A stretch of DNA of 64,000 nt. Source: Mikania micrantha (taxonomy: Eukaryota > Streptophyta > Magnoliopsida > Asterales > Asteraceae). Location: positions 1,178,001 to 1,242,000 of the forward strand of contig CM018686.1 in NCBI GenBank assembly GCA_009363875.1. Reading direction: 5' to 3'. This document shows, one piece after another, positions 34,091 to 45,546 of this stretch. The notes below the pieces were generated by a model. That model worked only from the letters and a program-made list of their open reading frames with translations, was not told the DNA's origin and ran no database searches. A program made the position numbers and the translations under genes. Numbering within the stretch: the stretch's first letter is position 1; each line of letters starts with the position of its first letter.

Positions 34091-35250
34091 TGATAACGTA
34101 TCTAGCTGGAACAATAACATATCTTTAGTGGTGTCACAATGCAGTGTGCTATGTGATACTATAACATGTTTTTGAGATAACAGGACTGAGTATAACTACA
34201 AATATCATTGTGATTACTTTGTGTTGAGAACATATATGGATAATATCAATGTAGTTATACAATATTCTTATAATCACAATGCATCCAATCTGTAGTTAGT
34301 TTTTAAAACATATTTAAACGCAAACCACAACCTTGTCGTATCGAAACGTGTCCTGATTTCCCTTGTTGTGATAACCCAGTACTAGCGTTAAAAGATTAAG
34401 ATTAAGAATGAGTGAATGAATAAATGTGTCTTGATATGTATAACTTTTTTCACAATGATGAACACCATGACTAAAGTTTATGAGATTTGGACCATCAAAA
34501 TGTTTAACTGTTTCAAAAGGTTTGAAACTGACTTCTTGGTTGAATACCATGATTGAATACATACTTGAATACCTTGATTTAATGAAATGATTTATTACCT
34601 GATTGAATACCTTGAATGAAAATCTTGTTTGTATACAAAGATTTAATAAAAATGTTATCTTGAAATCCCAAAGTTTACAAGTTTAGTAGTACATATACCT
34701 TCATAATGAATTTTTTTTTACAAAAGTTGTATACAAGTTTACTTGATAACTTTGCATAAATGAAAACATTTGATCACATGTCTCAACCCAAAACAGTTGA
34801 AAAACAGTAAAATAGGGGACTATGTTCTCAACTGACAGTAGTAGACTCAGTCCTGTACAAAAACCTCTAAATGATTCATATATCATTGTAATCATACATA
34901 TAATATAAGATTCATTAACATGTTTTAAATTTTGTTTACTCGATTGCATTGTTTTGATTCGTTTGATTATGAACATATTAAATGTTTAGGGTTGTTAAAT
35001 TGACTTTGAAAATCATGATTGAATCCATAGAATATGAGTTAACTTGTGAAAAGACATGTGTCATATTACATTATACATGAAACTTGTCATGCATAGTTGT
35101 AATATGTGTTTGTCATGAATTGATAATCTAGATACACATGATTTCCTTGAAATGTTTAAGAATTAGGCCTTGATAATCATCTCAGGTGATTAAGGACTGT
35201 GGTTAAGATCATTAACTCTTGGTTCAAGACTTAGCCGATTCACACAACTC

Positions 35251-36030
35251 ACCCATTGATACTATCAGTATCGATGGGTGGATGTCATCGATTCTAATGA
35301 TAGTTAATTGGGGTCTTTAAACTTCTCATACTTGGATGGTCTTATTAGAAGTAATATCGATGGTTTAAGTTAGTTTTTAAGACTTGCATGGCTAACAATT
35401 TCGAAAGAAAGTTCGTTTGGGACCAAGACATTGCCCTTCGATATTAACAATATCAATTTCGATGGTCACCTTCAACAGTGTCAATCTCGACACACCCTTG
35501 GCTCCAATTCACTTGGACTGACCTCAGGTATTAGTGTTGACAAATCATGGCCAATTATTATATTCCGAGCCTTTAGTATTGATCATTAAGTTGGAGGGAG
35601 ACCCATCGATACTAACAGTATCGATGGTCTCCTTGGCTATCGATGTTGTTGTCTTGTGTTTATCCATATCTATTGAAGTTTGTTCAAAAACTCTTGGATA
35701 TCATGTCTCTAATTAATCCTGTTAATTTAGGATAATCATAAGGATGATGGAGTTTGCTAGATTTGATTCAAGGTTAACCGGTTACCCAACACCCCCATCG
35801 ATACTACTAGTATCGATGGTGGGCTTAGTCTCGATCATGTGATCTTCGATCTTACAAATATCAATGGGACATAACCCAGCTGAATTTGGAGGCCTTCAAA
35901 TTTGACAATCCCGTTGGCTTGGGGCGATCTACTGGGACATCGAACCTGCCAAGTTAGATGGAAGACAATCCCTTAACCATTCATCCATCGATATTACAAG
36001 TTCAGTCCATATCCCATCGATACTAGCTTC
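35251..36030. repeat. Array of palindromic CCATCGATACT / AGTATCGATGG motifs
   Basis: ACCCATTGATACT-ATC-AGTATCGATGGGT (35251-35279) is a 13-bp inverted repeat with one mismatch. ACCCATCGATACT-AAC-AGTATCGATGG (35601-35627) and CCATCGATACT-ACT-AGTATCGATGG (35795-35819) are perfect over 11-12 bp. Weaker copies lie near 35432, 35850, 35985 and 36010. Spacing is roughly 165-195 bp. Outside the motifs the sequence does not repeat. Confidence 0.8.
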
Positions 36031-36436
36031 TGCGATCGGCCTAGCCCTCCACATCCCTCATGACCTTAAAAAAACCTTGTCCAAAGGATTTCCAAGTGTT
36101 TTCAAGTCAAACCCTTGGATCTAGATGGCTGAAAAAACTATTCTTTATTCAAAGAGAAAGTGAACAGTAGAAAACCCTAAATAACCGCACCTTCTCTCTA
36201 CGATTTTGGAAGTTTGAGGTTGAAATAGAGAAGATCCTTCATACTACAAGCTTCCTTTCGTCGAGAGGATCGTTTTGACACGTTGTTTGCACGATTTGAT
36301 GAAGATTTGAAGAGGTAACTTGTTCATTTTTGTGAAGAAATTGTAGAGAGGGAGAAAGAGCTTGGACGAATTTTAGAGAGAGAGAGAGAGAGGAGATGGG
36401 GCTGTCATAAATGAGAGGCGGGTGAAGAAATAAGGG

Positions 36437-36445
36437 TTTTTATAG
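36437..36445 (-). promoter_or_regulatory. TATA box of the decayed LTR
   Basis: CTATAAAAA on the minus strand, preceded in that direction by CCCGGG as the other LTR TATA boxes are by GGGATA or similar GC-rich text, and followed by a GA/CT-rich leader (36330-36395). Confidence 0.55.
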
Positions 36446-37100
36446 CCCGGGTGGTTTCCCATGCGTTCGGGTTCGATCGGTTTCGTTTTCGCGTATTTTT
36501 ACGAACGCGACGACATAGTTACGTAATTAAAATAATTGACTTTAGGATTGTATTTGATGAGTTTCAAAATTGTAAAACACAAAATATATAATATTTTACG
36601 CATTTGAAATGTTCGTCTGTTTCAAAACCGTTAACGAATATAGTTACTTGTATACCCGTAATTATATACGTTTTTGGTTATTTTATGTATTTATTAACGT
36701 TTCACTCATAATGATAAGTTCAACCTTAATATCTTTATGGATCGTCACCCATAATGATACCATGTCTCGCTTACTCATTACGGTTTTGTTTAAATATTTT
36801 ATTTGTTTTATTATTCGTCTTTACACTACGCACTAACACTATCTCAATGTACCAAACATAGTTTATGTATAGGGCATACGTAGAGTCCAGCTACCTGCCT
36901 TATGAGCCGCCAGCCCACCACCATTACGATATATTACAATAGAGTTCTTGCCTAATGTATCTAACTATAAATAAATAAATAAATATATACTTATTAATAA
37001 ACTAAAGAAATTCCTATAACACACACATGTACATAATATTCACATAACATGATTGCACACTGTTTTGTTCCTGTTAATGATTACCATGACTAAATGTACG

Positions 37101-38070
37101 AATGTTGCACTAACGAAACACAATGTCCTATGTTAGGATATGTATATAATGCAATTTGGATGATAAGATGGCAAGGGTATGAGTTTTAGGTGTGTTCACA
37201 AAAGTCTACAACATTTTTGATAAACCTAAGTCTTAGTCATTTAGAGATGGATAGTTAGTATCAAATAGATGAACCATAGACCGAACGAGGCAATATCGAA
37301 GTGCAACATCTTCTCGCCAAGTGCATAAAATAAAAGTACTACGTTCAACATCTAAATTTGTGTTGCACTTGTAGAACCACCAAAATTTGGTTATTCTACT
37401 TGTTTATACTCAACTAGGAGTTGCAAGCTATCAGGGACCAAGCAAGGATATTTATAGTTATTTAAAGAGGAAAAATATTGATTTCTTGGGCAATGTGAGA
37501 TGATTTTTAAAGATAATTTGCGTCTTGCAATCGGCAACAAACATCAAACTTGTTTCGCGATTCCCGCTTCGTTATATCTCCGTTTTGTGCACGGTTTTCG
37601 CCCACGTTCATTGTTTTCAGAGTACTATCATATGTAAGGGAGTAATACAACATTGATGGTGTCGAGAATTGGGGTATAAACTTTGGATCTTGGCATAAGT
37701 CAAGGGTTACGTTCTCAAAGCATGTTATAAACATTGATGGTGTATTTCATTTAAGCTATATATCTTCATGTATATGTGTTTGGGTTTACGAATACAACTA
37801 TTCAAAGCATGTTATTAACTTTGTTTTATTATGTACGAGTATAATTATAATTCTAATAGAAAATTGAAAAACATAAGGATTACATAAGTACACGAACCTT
37901 GAACTTTAGAAATATCAAACTTATTGAGTTAATCATATAAACTTTAGGTTGACGCGTGCCTTTTGACTAAGATATATATCTATCATCTTGGACTAACAAG
38001 CAATTCAAAGTAAGTTCATCCATACTCCCTTCTTTACATTTGGGTAATGTTTTAGGGATGTTACACATGT
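37101..38070. other. Intergenic DNA, nothing recognised
   Basis: No convincing reading frame, repeat or transposon end was seen. The only frame of note (37507-37734, minus, 75 codons) has no recognisable motif. Confidence 0.6.
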
Positions 38071-38075
38071 TAATG

Positions 38076-38575
38076 TTGTAAAAATCGGTCTAGGCAGCTG
38101 CCTTGGCCCTAGGCGCCCTCAAACCTTGTTGATTTGACCCTAGTCACTGCCTAGGCTAGTTTTTTTGGACATTTCTCAGTTAAAAGGGGACTATTCCATG
38201 ATTTTTCTAGATATTTCTCAACCCTAAATCCTTAATATGTCTATGAAAATCGAATCCAACATCTGAAATATCAAATCAAGCCACTAAACATCGAAATTCA
38301 TCTCTTAACTTTGAACTCAGCTTCGATCTTCTTTGTTGTTCGAGTCTTCGATCTTCTTTTCTTGTTCCAGTGTTTAAGTTTGAACTTTTAAGTACTAGAC
38401 TTAGTTTGTTTAAGTTTATTTTTAAATTATTTGAAGTATTATATTAAAATATTGATACTTATGTGTTCATACAATATATATTTGTATAATTACATATAAA
38501 AATTCCAACCCACCTAGTGTCGATTAATCCCTAAGCGGTACCTCGCCGCCTAACTAGTGCCTTTTACTACCATGC
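38076..38575. mobile_element. Possible non-autonomous TIR element (TAGGC type)
   Basis: The left end TGTAAAAATCGGTCTAGGC and, inverted, the right end TAGTAAAAGGCACTAGTTAGG are similar, and the ends contain GCCTAGGC/GCCGCCTAA motifs. This resembles a widespread class of plant short elements with TGTAAAAATCG...TAGGCG ends. Divergence is high and no clean TSD was found. Confidence 0.4.
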
Positions 38576-39365
38576 CTCTACAAAATTATATTATTATTAG
38601 AGTCAGAGCATTAACGATGCAATGACATATTCTTTATCGATTGACTTTAGTTATATGCCATTACATGCTGAAAGATCTTGTGTGCTTAAATTCTTTGTAT
38701 GCATTATTCGATAAAAAAGTAGCCTGAGAATGGTTAGAAACCTTCTACACATTGACTTAGGTCTTTGTGTTAAAAAGGTGAAGCTGTACACATTGCAAAC
38801 TTGTGGATATCATGCTTAATATTGGTCTTGCAAGCCTTGATTTACAATTATGTTTTACACTCGTTTGAGGACATTATTGAGGAGCATTGATGACTATGAT
38901 TACTTGTTTATATGCTTTGAATAACTATCGATGACTTATTTGTATTCTTGTGATATACATGATTCCTTTGAAACTTATAAGAGCACATGCTTTAGTCAAA
39001 TGAATTTGAATTTGCATCTTTTTCCCCTGTATTATATATAAATTGTATGTGTGCTCACCAACTATGTGAATAGTTGACCGAAACCTATTTCACATGTGTA
39101 ACATGTTAGGTGAAGATGGTGAAAACTTAGGCAGGGTTTAGTTGACCTAGTTAAATATTTATAAAATTGTTTCTATTGTAATTGTCTACTTTTGATAGTG
39201 TAATGGATGATATTTGAGTTTAATGAATGTTTGGTTGTGTTTTAATTAATGACGCGTTTTATATTGAAACGTATTAATAGCACAATGAGTTAATGAATAG
39301 TCATGATCGCGCCTCGACGTATTCCACCGTTGGTCGGGTGTGAAAGGTTAGTCTCAAAGCCACAA
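38576..39365 (+). repeat. Remnant of a plus-strand gypsy LTR with decayed primer site
   Basis: The right part parallels the A-type LTR end: CTCACCAACTATGTG (about 39054), GTTAGGTGAAGATGG (about 39104), then GGGTGTGAAAGG at 39339. It is followed by TTAGTCTCAAAGCC, where a primer site would be, and CCTAGACTATAACCATGC (39399-39416), which matches the A1/A2 leader (CCTAGACTATAACCATAGG). It is a third, much older A-related copy; the left limit is uncertain. Confidence 0.45.
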
Positions 39366-39589
39366 TTAACGGGATCAAGGTTATTAAAAAATGATGGCCT
39401 AGACTATAACCATGCTAACCCAAATATGAGTTACTCATATTATCATTGTTTGTTTATTACTTGCTAATGTGTTATGTGATATGTAATATATAGAAGTTAC
39501 CATCAAGGAATGCCATAGTTGTTGACATGCCTTTTCTTTCACTTAGTTAGGAATGCCTTAGATTAAGATAGATTATTATCATCAATTCT

Positions 39590-40126
39590 AAAAATGACTG
39601 AGAAATAAGAACAGATAAATTCTTGAAGATGGGTGAAGATGATGAACAGAGACAATATGAGACATAATGTAAACTGAAGAACAACGAACATATGTATGAC
39701 AATAATAATTCTACATTCAACAAGATTACATTACCTACCCTTCACATGCTCTCAAACTCCATGGATATAGAATCCATGGAGTTCATGGGGAGAAGCTCTC
39801 GAGACTATATTGAAGCACACCCTCACACACTCTCTTGTCTGTGTTGTGATAGAAAATATATCATATCCCTATTTATAGTAGCACTTGACTAAAACCCTAA
39901 ACACAACAAATATAACAAAAAGATAATAAATTTTAAATATTAAATTAAGCTCTATCATTTGTTTTGGTCTTCGGATCTTTTAGTCATCAAGTGTCTTCCT
40001 GATCTTGAGTCTCTATAGTGGCTCGCGTGGTGACTCGTTGTTCTCTAATCAAAAAATACATGATATTTTTTGTTTACATTCCATCTATCCAAATTAACAG
40101 TTGGTCTTGATTTTCTAGACCCAACA
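39590..40126 (-). repeat. Copia-like LTR, minus strand, with long perfect hairpin
   Basis: On the minus strand it begins TGTTGGGTCTAG at 40126, preceded by AGGAGAAGAC (40127-40136), which could be a polypurine tract. A good TATA box ATAAATAGGG is at about 39868-39877. Downstream, AACTCCATGGAT-ATAGA-ATCCATGGAGTT (39755-39783) is a perfect 12-bp hairpin in what would be the leader. The U5 end was not found and no primer site is seen. The TR-GAG element lies 140 bp beyond. Confidence 0.5.
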
Positions 40127-40265
40127 GTCTTCTCCTATTTAGTTAGATGAATGTAAACCAATGCAGAAGTACGGTGAAACAAGCATGAATAATTGCTTGA
40201 ACTTGTAAAGATGTGTTTCATGTTTCTTTCACTGAAACCAATTGTTAAACTATCTTTATTCCATT

Positions 40266-43200
40266 TGTCACACCCCGAGCCGGCGGGGTAGGATCGGAGT
40301 CCCCGTCGGGCGGAAGATTCTCGGAGCGCGATATCGTGAATGATAATCGTGATGATCAGATTGTTTACATAGCATCAATGTTAAGAATAATTAAGCACAA
40401 TAAAATATAAACTAGGATTACAAAGTTAAATTACAAAGTCAATGTTTAGTAATTTAGCTAAGTAAACCTATCCAAAAGAATCAATATATCTATCTTGTAT
40501 TTGTACAAGATATCCAAAAGAGATTTGTATTGATCTCAAGATGTGCTTCTTCAAAAGTCAACTAGGATCTATGTCTGGTCATCCTAGTATGCAAATCCTG
40601 AATCTTAGTTTAATCCAATGCATTACCTGAGAAAGCATGTAGAAAAATAAAGTCAACACAATGGTTGGTGACTTCATGTAGTTTTTGTGTAAAAATAGTT
40701 TGTAAAATCCTTTGAATGACAACCTTAGCCTCACCATTAACCACCTATACCATCTGATTCAGTATGCTTATATATAGGGCATATGTAGGGGACAAGCCCC
40801 AGCCACCGTCCCACCACATACTGAACCACATGATATATTGTTCCTGATGATAGTTAAGCGTCTCATCCTACCCGTATGATTCCCACAACGTTTGATTCCC
40901 AATGTTTGATTCCAAATGTTTGATTCTTTAAATTAGATACCCTGTAATTGTTTACCTTGATTCCCTGAATGACCACCTTAACCTCACTAACAACCACCTA
41001 TACTATTCAACCAAGCATGCTTATATATAGGGCATATGTAGGGGACAAGCCCCAGCCACCGTCCCACCACATACCGGGCTGCTTAACATATTGTTGTTAA
41101 TGATAATTAAGCATTTCATCCCCACTACTCTGATCTCATGACATATGATTCTTAACATTTGTTTCCCTGCCAATGTTTACTTTGTTTCCCCCGAAATGAC
41201 AACCTTAACCTCACTAACAACCACCTATGCTATCCAACCAAGTATGCTTATATATAGGGCATATGTAGGGGACAAGCCCCAGCCACCGTCCCACCACATA
41301 CCGGGCTGCTTAACATATTGTTATTAATGATAATTAAGCGTTTCACTCCACACTATTGATTCCACAACGAATAAGTCTCAAGCTTAATAGGCACCATTAT
41401 GGACAGCTAAAACCAAACCCTAAGGAGTTCAGCATCCATCCATAATGATCCTATTTATGACTCGTGACATGTTTAAATAGAGTAACCTTCAAGTTAACAC
41501 AAAGTCAACTGGAAGAACTCAATCATTCTAGTCACTTGTCATCACCATGGATGAATCAAGAAGAACACTGAATGACTAGTAGGGGTTGACACACAGGTCA
41601 ACACGCGGCGGCCAATCAGTCTGTCTTACATGACTCTGACAAAGAAGAACACTGATGACTAGTAGGGGTTGACACACAGGTCAACACGCGGCGGCCAATC
41701 AGTCTGTCTCACAATGTCCAAAAGTTTATGCATACAAGTCTAAAGCATTCACATTGTTTCACTGATGACTAGTAGGGGTTGACACATAGGTCAACAAGCG
41801 GCGGTCAATCAGTCTTTTGTTTAAGCATCTCATGTTTCAAGCATTCAAGTATTCAAGCATCCAAATGTATCAAGTATTCCAAATGTTCACGTATCCCAAG
41901 TATATTACGCATTCAAGTATTCCAAAATGTATCAAGCATTCACGTGTTTCAAGCATTCTAAGTATAACAAGTATTCACGTGTTTTCAGACATCTCACGTA
42001 TATAAGTATTTCTAAGAATATATGTTTCCAGTTAAGTTTAAGCAAATCATTGTAAGTGTAAAGTAATTTAATGCTTTATTAAAGGTGTAGTACAATAACT
42101 TTATGAAATAGTTGTATAAAGCATTAGTGTTTATTTAAAGTATTTTCAAAGCCTTATGGTTTTGAATATAATTAAACATAGAGTTCATAAGTTAAACCTC
42201 AATTGTATAATTTAAACACATAGCTTATATCATAAGAGTTTATAAAGTTTAGGCTCCAAATCTATATTGTAAGCCTCATGTATATAGTTTCAAGTGTTCA
42301 CACATTATTTCATCATGAATCCCATAAGTTTGCATCAAGTCTCATAAGCATCCAATATATGGTTTCAAGTCTATTGCTTTTCAATGACTACTAAGTTTCA
42401 CGAATAAGTTTCAACATAAGTATCAAGTTTATGTTTAAAGCATTAAATAACATCTCAATAATTTTATGAAAATGTTTGACATGCTTCTCAGTCCCGAAGT
42501 AAAACAAATAAGTTTGAAAAGGGACCAATGAACTCACCTTATGTCCGTAGTAGTTGACTATGTATAATAAGAATGCACGCGCTCTTTGTTTGCACTTGTT
42601 TTGATGTTCACTCTCCTGTGTTGAATTCATAATGTTGTAGTTCATAAATAGAAGTTTGTAAAGCTTCGTTGTGTGTGTAGTGTTAGTGTTAGCCTTAACG
42701 TTGGCTAACACTCATGAGTCTCGGTATTCATTCGGCCCACTTCACTTTATTTGCACTTGTTTATACTTTAGTTAGTTTGAACTTACAAGTAATGTATGAT
42801 GTTAGGTTTTTTACCAAGACTTTGATCTACATCGTTTCCCCTTGTCTTTAACTTAATTCTTTTATAAGATTTCAATGATTTACTACCATTTATTGTTTCA
42901 ACACAATTGATTATAAGCTTCTTTTGAAAAATAGGTCATAATCCCATTTCTTTATACAAACCTATTGAAATTGCACATGGATATTACTCATTCATACGCT
43001 TTTTACATCTTGTTCTCGACACTAATTATTAGAGACCGAATGATATCCGCGTGGACCGAGTAGTGTTAGTGACCAAATAATGAGACCATGGGCCCATTGG
43101 GCCAACATGGGCCGAAATATTCACACTCATTTTAATTGAATATCTATTGGGCCGAGGGAAGTTCTGTTGGGCCAAGACGTTTAATGGGCCGAGAATCACA

Positions 43201-45079
43201 TGTGGCCCATCATATGGATACTTGGGCCTGGTATTTGTTTAACTGAATTTTGGGTCATAACATGGGTCGATTAAAATGGATTATAAGTTGACCCACGTCA
43301 TACGTATCGGGCCAAGACAAAAAGGATTGGGCTTGACAACCCCTATTGGGCCGGCTAGTTAAACTTGGACCAGAATAATTTGTTGAATTCGTTTAACTCC
43401 ATGTGGGCCAAACCAACGAATAAGATTGCATGTAATAGACCGGCTGAACAAGGTAACTAGCAGCGAACCTCCATGTAGGAAGGAACTAGGTTCGGCAACG
43501 GCTAAAGAGTTCGGCCAGCACCATGGTTCGTGACTTGCTGCATGCAGGGTTCGGTCATAGCTCACCTAAGTTCGCTAGGGTTCGTCGTCCATGGTGGAAG
43601 GTTCGTTTGCTTTGCATGAAAGTTCGGCTAACTTGGTCTTTCAAGGTTCGCAGCTATAGGTCGAGGGTTCGGCAAGGGCATGTTGGTTCATCATGACTCG
43701 CAGGGTTCGGCAGCAAACATGGTTTCGTCACTACCAGGGTTCGCTTCCACAAGGTTCGGTGATGTCATAGTTAGGTTCGTGGCTGCTTCTTTGTCGCCCA
43801 GGTTCGCAGCTGGTTCACCCTGAAAGGGTTCGGCCAACCATAACCCACGAACCCTGGTTTGTTTCCATCAGTTTCTTCATCGGACTAGGTAGCTTCAGAT
43901 CGTTCCCGGGGTTAATGTTTCACGACAGTAGGTTCAAAAGAAACAAAGGTGTTCGAACGAGGGTGGCTTGAGACCGGTTTTTAGGTTGGGTCGAACACAC
44001 AAACACACAAAACCCTATAAATCCGAATCTTTAAACATTATTACCTCAAAATCGGCTGAACGAACTCATAGATCGGTTGTACTTTTGTGTAGATCTCGTT
44101 CCTAGCTACGCGTGGACACCAAGAATGCGCGATTTCACCACGAAATGACCAAGATCTTGTAATTTGAAGTTGATATTCTTTGAGAGAGAGTGATGAACGG
44201 GAATTGAGCTAGAGAGAGAAAGAGATGAGAGAAAAATGAGAGTGAAGTCCCATTTTAGGGTTTTTATATCCCGAGGGTATTCGGGTCCGTTCCGGTTGCT
44301 CGGTTTTCGTCTCCGTTGCGTTTCCGGATCGTAACGCGCGCGTTTTATAATTTAAATAAAAAGGACTTTATTTTAAATATTAGGAGGGTAATTATTTATA
44401 GAAATGTATTAAATATTATAAATCTTGAATGATTTGTCGAAACTTATAATTCTTACGCGTTTCGTTATTTATTCGCGTATTTTTAAGCTTTACGCATTTT
44501 AACTTAAAATAGTTTTCGTTCCAAATTTATTTATGATGAGTTTCAAAATTGTAAAATAGGAAATATTTAATTTCCTTAACTTTATTATCGTTCGACTCGT
44601 CGTTCGTTTCGTTTCGTCTTGTCAGAAAACGTCACTTACGCGTGTTTTCGTACAGAGCGCTAACTGTACGAACACGATCGTACGTTTCACTTTCCGATTT
44701 AGTTTTCTACTTTTCAGTCATCATTTCAGATTGTTAAACTATCAAATCTATTCGTACAGATCGTCACCTATACGAATAGTTCGTCAGTCTAGCTTTCCGT
44801 AACAACAACTGTTATTGTTTTGTTCTGTTTATCCTCACATACGTTTAAACCTAATAATATAAAATCAAACATGTTGGCATCTGTTCATGATTGTCTGATG
44901 TGTTTCTGACTGTTTAACACTAAGGTTTAAATCAGGATTTCAGAAACATCGTGTGATAGTTTATGTTTAGCATCGAATGTTAATAGCTTCTAAGTATTTC
45001 TCCTAGTTTGTACCTGAGTTACTGTATAAGTTACTGTACAGATTACTGTTCCGGTGACGGTTCCGGCACAGCTGTTACA
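40266..45079 (-). repeat. 3' LTR of the TR-GAG element (left copy)
   Basis: TGTCACACCCCGAGCC...GTTACA. In element direction: U3 of about 0.8 kb (45079-44280) with TGACG motifs, TATA box at 44271-44279, then about 4 kb of R-U5. The latter holds a GA/CT-rich leader, the CGAACC array (43850-43440), the TGGGCC cluster (43350-43085), AAGCATTCA/AAGTATTCA repeats (41830-42000), three GGTTGACACACAGGTCAACA blocks (about 41584, 41665, 41777) and three TATAGGGCATATG hairpin modules (40770, 41026, 41250). Most of the LTR is therefore transcribed leader, which is unusual. Confidence 0.92.
44271..44279 (-). promoter_or_regulatory. TATA box, left TR-GAG LTR
   Basis: ATATAAAAA on the minus strand inside CTCGGGATATAAAAACCCTA; the second LTR has the same at 51025-51033. 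Downstream lies a CT-rich leader with GAGAG/CTCTC runs, typical of plant LTR promoters. Confidence 0.7.
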
Positions 45080-45089
45080 GTCTCCCCTT
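45080..45089 (-). promoter_or_regulatory. Polypurine tract of the TR-GAG element
   Basis: CAAGGGGAGAC on the minus strand directly precedes the LTR start TGTAACAGCTG. Just upstream is the conserved AAATTTCGGGACGAAATTTC box (45095-45114), as in C. Confidence 0.85.
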
Positions 45090-45113
45090 GTTAAAGAAAT
45101 TTCGTCCCGAAAT

Positions 45114-45218
45114 TTAAGAATTATTATCGGGTACAACTTTCTTTGCAATAAATGGGAAACCTTTGTTTGAAGTGATGTCCTTACGCTCCCAAATAAACTC
45201 TGGGTCGCGTTTGGGATC
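45114..45218 (-). pseudogene. Remnant of the Pol C-terminus in the TR-GAG element
   Basis: About 34 codons read DPKRDPEFIWERKDITSNKG and on to a TAA, matching the end of gypsy Pol (compare RGLEFTWEREDQMKLKYPHL in C). It shows that the element came from an autonomous gypsy element by internal deletion rather than by capture of gag. The upstream part (45219-45546) has no recognisable pol domain. Confidence 0.75.
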
Positions 45219-45546
45219 CCTATGTATGTCCTCACAGTGCTGCTAATCTTATTGCTCGTAGTTGTCTTACTGTTATGGCTTGCTAAGTCTCTGTATGATT
45301 CTAACACTTTATTGTTCAAAACTAACTGATGCACTGAGCATCAATTGTTACACAACCTTAGTGTTAGTGATGGCTTCCTGTATATGTTCTTTGCATTAGC
45401 TAAGGATTCTTTCATTGTTTATACGCAATAAAAGAGTTCCTAAGTTCTCATGGAATACGTATGTGGTTATACTTAATAGGAATAAGATAAGTTTCTTATT
45501 CATACTAGTATCAAAATAGAATGAAATCTTATGAGTTAAAGAGGCG

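Larger units (their letters stand above)
2865..34290 (+). mobile_element. A1: old Ty3/gypsy element, split by insertions C and A2
   Basis: A1 reads as a 5' LTR (2865-5017), primer site and leader (5018-5161), then continues after insertion C (21399-22074) and again after insertion A2 (32829 to about 34290). The joins are supported by the related copy A2: the A1 leader stops at AATAATCAGGT at 5161 and resumes with GGTGC at 21399, matching one unbroken A2 stretch near 24200. It likewise stops at GGATCT at 22074 and resumes at 32829. No A1 gag, pol or 3' LTR could be found after about 34290, so it is truncated. It is the oldest layer of the nest. Confidence 0.8.
34291..37100 (-). repeat. Decayed gypsy LTR-like segment, minus strand
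   Basis: Landmarks shared with the other minus-strand LTRs are a TATA box (36437-36445), the U3 box GATGAGTTTCAAAATTGTAAA (about 36557-36577), a GGATCGTCACCCATAATG block (about 36738) and a TATAGGGCATACGTAGAG module (about 36869). Left of the TATA box is a leader with palindromic CATCGATA motifs. Neither LTR end was found, so the limits are approximate. About 34520-34620 has a few TTGAATACC/GATTGAATAC repeats. No coding region was seen. Confidence 0.55.

Noticed and set aside
33552..34093. Cys/Tyr-rich repeat proteins
   Set aside because: They are translations of the A1 leader minisatellite and appear in several frames at once.
35534..35716. Small host gene in the palindrome region
   Set aside because: Sixty codons without motif, spanning one of the CATCGATA palindromes of a decayed LTR leader.
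39590..40126. Left LTR of copia H
   Set aside because: It does not resemble the H LTR at 63744-64000 or 53115-53345, so it belongs to a different element.
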